A DNA stretch of 9,495 nucleotides from Candidatus Altarchaeota archaeon (GTDB taxonomy: Archaea > Altiarchaeota > Altiarchaeia > JAFGQM01). The notes under the pieces are model-generated. The model did no database searches. It saw only the letters and a list, made by a program, of their open reading frames with translations, and was not told the origin of the DNA. Each line of letters begins with the position of its first letter. Position 1 is the first letter of the stretch. Shown in pieces: positions 7,198 to 9,495 of this stretch. The stretch is taken from assembly GCA_016935655.1 (NCBI GenBank), contig JAFGQM010000112.1, positions 1 to 9,495 of the forward strand, read 5' to 3'. The position numbers were made by a program, and so were the translations under genes.

Positions 7198-7997
7198 TTT
7201 ATAACCGTGATATTACAGCTGTCTGCATCGACCATGCTCAGACCGGCGACAGAGAACGCTTCTATGTCCACCTTATGTATGCCACCGGCATCCTTCACAA
7301 TCTTCAGAAAGCTCTTGTTGGCATATTTTGTGTTCTTTGTCACTATCGGCGAGAGATTCTTATCCTTCGGGAACTTCCCCTCGAGCACAACCTCGCTATT
7401 GTACCTCAGGCTATCATTAAGATTGGAGCTTGTGCCCCCCACAAAATCCAGCCTCGACCTGCATACGCTGGAGGCCTTGTCGATCCGGAAGTCGTTCAGA
7501 TCGAAAAGATGCAGAATCCTGAAGAGGGCTATCTCGCATGCGCGCGCCGGTATGTTTATGTACTGGGGCTTGGAGTTCTCGCCTATCGATAGTATAATGG
7601 CGTTCTGTATGCCGTTCATCTTGAGGTCCTTTACCAGTATGTTCGACTCGAAAGGCCCCTCGATGCAGGCGATTGGGGGAAGGCCGGGGTTCTCTAGTCT
7701 CAGCTTATCGAAGATGAATTTAGGTTTCCTAGCGATGAGCCTGATGGGACCGCTTATCATGGCCTTGCCAAATGACCACCCGGCCAGTTGCATGCCCAAT
7801 GCGCTCAAAACAGGCTCTTTGATGGAGGTCTTGACTGTTATCTCATTGCCGCTGACATAATAATCGACATGGCCCAAGAAGCCCATCGACGCCTCGGCGA
7901 ATATCTTCCCGCCCTTAAGGTCGTCCAGTTTGTACAGGGGAAAGTCCCTTGTGCCTTCTTTCTTGTAATCCTTTAGCAATTCACCCAACTCAGACAT
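7194..7997 (-). CDS. Divergent methenyltetrahydromethanopterin cyclohydrolase (Mch) homologue
   Basis: I recognise this 267-residue protein as Mch-like by a chain of aligned motifs. KIFAEASMGFLGHV (31-44) matches the family's LFTEICMGGLA segment; EPVLSALGMQLAGW (61-74) matches DPAVSTLAAQKAGW; SGPIRLIARKPK (82-93) matches SGPARALALKPK; NLNDSLRY (192-199) matches TNDAILY; KSFLKIVK...HKVDIEAFSVA (228-251) matches PFYEIFK...YKIDPMLFSPA. R152 and E155 in PARACE fit the family's catalytic Arg/Glu pair (R183/E186 in Archaeoglobus numbering, from memory). Mch interconverts formyl- and methenyl-H4MPT, upstream of the methyl group used by CdhD/E. It is about 50 residues shorter than usual Mch, missing most of the N-terminal strand region and about four residues after AGW, and several Gly/Cys/Pro positions differ. 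ATG 7997 is the only start in frame. It heads the operon and overlaps cdhA by ATGA. Homology is likely; activity is uncertain. Confidence 0.78.
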   Translation of the reverse strand: MSELGELLKDYKKEGTRDFPLYKLDDLKGGKIFAEASMGFLGHVDYYVSGNEITVKTSIKEPVLSALGMQLAGWSFGKAMISGPIRLIARKPKFIFDKLRLENPGLPPIACIEGPFESNILVKDLKMNGIQNAIILSIGENSKPQYINIPARACEIALFRILHLFDLNDFRIDKASSVCRSRLDFVGGTSSNLNDSLRYNSEVVLEGKFPKDKNLSPIVTKNTKYANKSFLKIVKDAGGIHKVDIEAFSVAGLSMVDADSCNITVIK

Positions 7998-8055
7998 CTC
8001 TATAATAAGCTGGGGGAAAATAAAAATGGGTTGTTAAACCATTACGGGGGCAGGA
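7998..8055. other. 58-bp intergenic region before the operon
   Basis: This is the only gap of any size inside the window's gene array. It separates the small basic gene from the Mch-like gene. It holds the T-rich TATA-like element, a run of five C just after it on the minus strand, and a short imperfect hairpin (GGTT-TAAC-AACC) directly before the T-run. No RNA gene or riboswitch is recognisable. Confidence 0.6.
8017..8026 (-). promoter_or_regulatory. Possible archaeal TATA box for the mch-cdh operon
   Basis: On the minus strand this reads TTTTTATTTT, centred about 25 nt before the ATG of the Mch-like gene. That spacing fits an archaeal TATA box driving a leaderless or nearly leaderless mRNA, which agrees with the absence of a Shine-Dalgarno before that ATG. 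The match to a TATA box is loose, I see no convincing BRE, and the same T-run could serve as an oligo-T terminator for the small gene upstream. A second AT-rich element (TTATTATA, 8001-8008) is too close to the ATG to place a start site before it. Confidence 0.35.
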
Positions 8056-8250
8056 CTACTTTTTCTTCATCACTCTTTTGATCGTTCCTGCATGTGCAAG
8101 TAATTGTTCGATGGTCACTCCATGCTTAGCCATCGCATCATTTATGTTCGCTCCCTTGGCCACCTCCAGCCTCAGAGCCTCGACCTGCACCCTGGTTAAA
8201 GGCTTTGGCTTCGGTTTGGATATCCTCTGTTTTGGCCTGCGTTTAGGCAT
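8056..8250 (-). CDS. Small basic protein with possible helix-turn-helix, function unknown
   Basis: A 64-residue protein (from ATG 8250; a TTG three codons upstream is also in frame). The first 17 residues are almost all Lys, Arg, Pro, Gln and Ser, a disordered and strongly positive tail. Residues 18-55 look helical, and the segment GANINDAMAKHGVTIEQLLAH (33-53) resembles the spacing of a simple helix-turn-helix of the resolvase or sigma-like kind. The C-terminus is again basic (KRVMKKK). This suggests a nucleic-acid-binding protein. I do not recognise a named family. It starts 36 nt after the surface-protein gene and ends 58 nt before the Mch-like gene, so it could belong to the upstream transcript or be a regulator of the operon below; nothing in the sequence decides this. 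The codon pattern and the absence of stops support a real gene. Confidence 0.6.
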   Translation of the reverse strand: MPKRRPKQRISKPKPKPLTRVQVEALRLEVAKGANINDAMAKHGVTIEQLLAHAGTIKRVMKKK

Positions 8251-8286
8251 TTTAATCAAATGGCCTAAAGGGAGCCCGGATAAAAA

Positions 8287-9495
8287 CTACCTCCTCAAAA
8301 CCGCCCACCCAAGCCCGATTATAAGGACCAGGATCACCACTGATGCCACAAACAGTATGAAAGAACCGCTGTCTGTGGACAGGACTATGTACGGCGTTGG
8401 TGTAGGTTGGGTGGGGGGGGTAGTTGGAGGGGAAGTTTGGTCTGAAGGATACTGTGGTGTGCACAAAGCAAAACAGTTGTTCGGGCAATCCCTGGATCCC
8501 CAGACAAAATTAGTCCCACCATCAGGACAGCATAAACCACCTAGTTGTTTGCATGTATAGACCACCACAGAAGGACTTACAACTACCCCCCCGCTCATGG
8601 TTGTTGTTTGAGCCTGATTGTCAATAGCCTTGAAGGTGAATGAATATGTACCCGAGGACCTGCCCGAGATGGAGATGGTTGCACTGCAGTCCCTGGCGTT
8701 GTTGCAACTCTGCGAGCCTCTTATACCCCCGCCTTCCCAGACCTCGATCCTGCTCAGGCCCCGGTCGTCTGTGGCCCTTACATAAATCTGGAAGGACTGG
8801 CCTTCTGCGGGCTGACTCGGTGAAAAATAGGAGGAGACTATTGCCGGAGGCTCGTTGTATGGCGGGTAAGGGGGTATGTAACCGGACTGTATGTAGACTG
8901 TCTTAGAAGCAGAAGCGCTCCTGCTCCTCGTGTCATATGCCTTGACTGTGTATGTATAGCCACCGGGAGAGTTCTTGGAAGCAACTGAAAACGTCTTTGA
9001 ACATGTGGTCGTGCCGTAGCAGTAGTTCAAGCCTATCCTAGAACTGCCCTCCCACAACTCTAATTTGTACAACCCGTCGTTGTCATACGCGCTGACATGG
9101 AACTGGAAGCTTTGCCCCACCTGGGGGCTTGAGGGTATCGAATAATACCCGGTGAGCCTTGGGATGTCCCCCACTGGCCATATGCAGTCCTCTTCCCACG
9201 CCCTTATACATCTCCCCTTGGGCTCGCACCACGTGTATCCTGCCGCGACAAGACAGCCATGCTCATCCCTGTCCCCACCAATCATTCTGTCTCTTATGTT
9301 TACCCTCAGGGTATCCGACTCGTAGTCGCCAAGCTCGTCATAGACCTTCACTGTATAGGTATGCCTGCCAGGCTTGGATTCATACATGTCAAAATAGACC
9401 GTGCAGGTGGTCCTGCCCCTGCAGTTGTAGGATTCCTCCAATGAGCCGTCGTCATACAGCTTTATCTCGTCTATGCCGTCAGCATCCTCTGCACT
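8287..9495 (-). CDS. Surface protein with Ig-like CX5C repeats and C-terminal membrane anchor (5' end cut by window)
   Basis: The reading frame stays open to the right edge, so the N-terminus and any signal peptide are outside; 402 residues are visible. Numbering from the edge: Ig-like repeat 1 (1-67, incomplete), a Cys module with C81, C90, C96 and C104 (pattern GCLVAAGYTWCEPKGRC), repeat 2 (112-202), repeat 3 (217-307), a second Cys-rich module with C315, C322, C323, C337, C341 and C345, a Pro/Thr stalk (about 349-369), one hydrophobic helix (about 379-397) and a short basic end WAVLRR. Each repeat has a D-x-D/R-G-[IL] turn, an LWEG/VWEG/LYDDG strand and a CX5C pair. The topology implies repeats outside the cell, held by a C-terminal anchor, with disulfides likely. 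Possible roles are adhesion or cell-envelope structure; no enzyme signature is visible. The family name is unknown to me. Confidence 0.85.
   Translation of the reverse strand, partial: SAEDADGIDEIKLYDDGSLEESYNCRGRTTCTVYFDMYESKPGRHTYTVKVYDELGDYESDTLRVNIRDRMIGGDRDEHGCLVAAGYTWCEPKGRCIRAWEEDCIWPVGDIPRLTGYYSIPSSPQVGQSFQFHVSAYDNDGLYKLELWEGSSRIGLNYCYGTTTCSKTFSVASKNSPGGYTYTVKAYDTRSRSASASKTVYIQSGYIPPYPPYNEPPAIVSSYFSPSQPAEGQSFQIYVRATDDRGLSRIEVWEGGGIRGSQSCNNARDCSATISISGRSSGTYSFTFKAIDNQAQTTTMSGGVVVSPSVVVYTCKQLGGLCCPDGGTNFVWGSRDCPNNCFALCTPQYPSDQTSPPTTPPTQPTPTPYIVLSTDSGSFILFVASVVILVLIIGLGWAVLRR
8575..9495 (-). repeat. Three degenerate Ig-like protein repeats
   Basis: Three copies of about 90 residues lie in the surface protein at 9295-9495 (incomplete), 8890-9162 and 8575-8847. 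The shared core is an acidic turn (DADGI, DNDGL, DDRGL), a short strand (KLYDDG, ELWEGS, EVWEGG), a CX5C pair, and a closing strand (YTVKVYD, YTVKAYD, FTFKAID). Copies 2 and 3 also share a leading P-x-x-G-Q-S-F-Q strand. They are diverged in DNA, so this is old duplication at protein level, not a recent tandem repeat. Confidence 0.8.

Noticed and set aside
7207..7860. 217-codon open frame on the + strand opposite the Mch-like gene
   Set aside because: It is antisense to a gene with clear family motifs, has no recognisable motif itself, and its composition follows from the codon bias of the minus-strand gene.
8023..8040. Intrinsic hairpin terminator after the small basic gene
   Set aside because: The stem is only four base pairs with a four-base loop, too weak to call; mentioned only as part of the intergenic description.
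1..9495. CRISPR array, tRNA, rRNA, insertion sequence or attachment site
   Set aside because: No direct repeats with regular spacers, no tRNA-like cloverleaf, no transposase frame and no terminal inverted repeats were noticed; nearly all the sequence is intact coding sequence on one strand.

Overview
This window reads as archaeal chromosome. All genes lie on the minus strand, so the biological order runs from the right edge of the window to the left. Three things point to an archaeon. The carbon monoxide dehydrogenase/acetyl-CoA synthase (CODH/ACS) is of the archaeal five-subunit type, with a separate epsilon subunit (CdhB), a short acetyl-CoA synthase (CdhC) lacking the bacterial N-terminal domain, and extra ferredoxin-like clusters in CdhA. 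The gene heading the operon is a divergent homologue of methenyltetrahydromethanopterin cyclohydrolase (Mch). AGG arginine and ATA isoleucine codons are used heavily. No methanogenesis marker is visible, so an anaerobic Wood-Ljungdahl archaeon that is not necessarily a methanogen is possible. The exact lineage cannot be fixed from this sequence.

Right part (about 8056-9495). This holds the C-terminal 402 residues of a surface protein cut by the window edge: three Ig-like repeats, each with a CX5C cysteine pair, two cysteine-rich modules, a Pro/Thr stalk and one C-terminal membrane anchor. A 64-residue, very basic protein with a possible helix-turn-helix follows 36 nt downstream. Neither can be linked to C1 metabolism by sequence.

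Central and left part (1-7997). This is a tightly packed seven-gene operon: mch-like, cdhA, cdhB, cdhC, cooC, cdhD, cdhE. Five of the six junctions overlap (4, 8, 4, 4 and 11 bp) and the sixth leaves a 1-nt gap, so strong translational coupling is expected. The order cdhA-B-C-cooC-D-E is the one known from methanogen CODH/ACS operons. The Mch-like gene at the head is the unusual element. A T-rich TATA-like element about 25 nt before its start codon, with no Shine-Dalgarno, suggests one promoter and a leaderless or nearly leaderless transcript.

How the genes fit together. CdhA/CdhB interconvert CO2 and CO at the Ni-Fe C-cluster. CdhD/CdhE carry a methyl group on a corrinoid, exchanging it with a tetrahydropterin. 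CdhC joins methyl, CO and CoA to acetyl-CoA at its Ni-containing A-cluster. CooC is the ATPase expected to help insert nickel. An Mch would act earlier in the methyl branch, interconverting formyl- and methenyl-tetrahydropterin. The Mch-like protein is short (267 aa) and divergent but keeps an Arg/Glu pair at the expected catalytic site, so it may be a streamlined cyclohydrolase or a repurposed, complex-associated paralogue. The best leads are this gene fusion of pathway steps in one operon, a His-rich insertion beside the C-cluster of CdhA, a TTG start for cdhD, and the repeat architecture of the surface protein.
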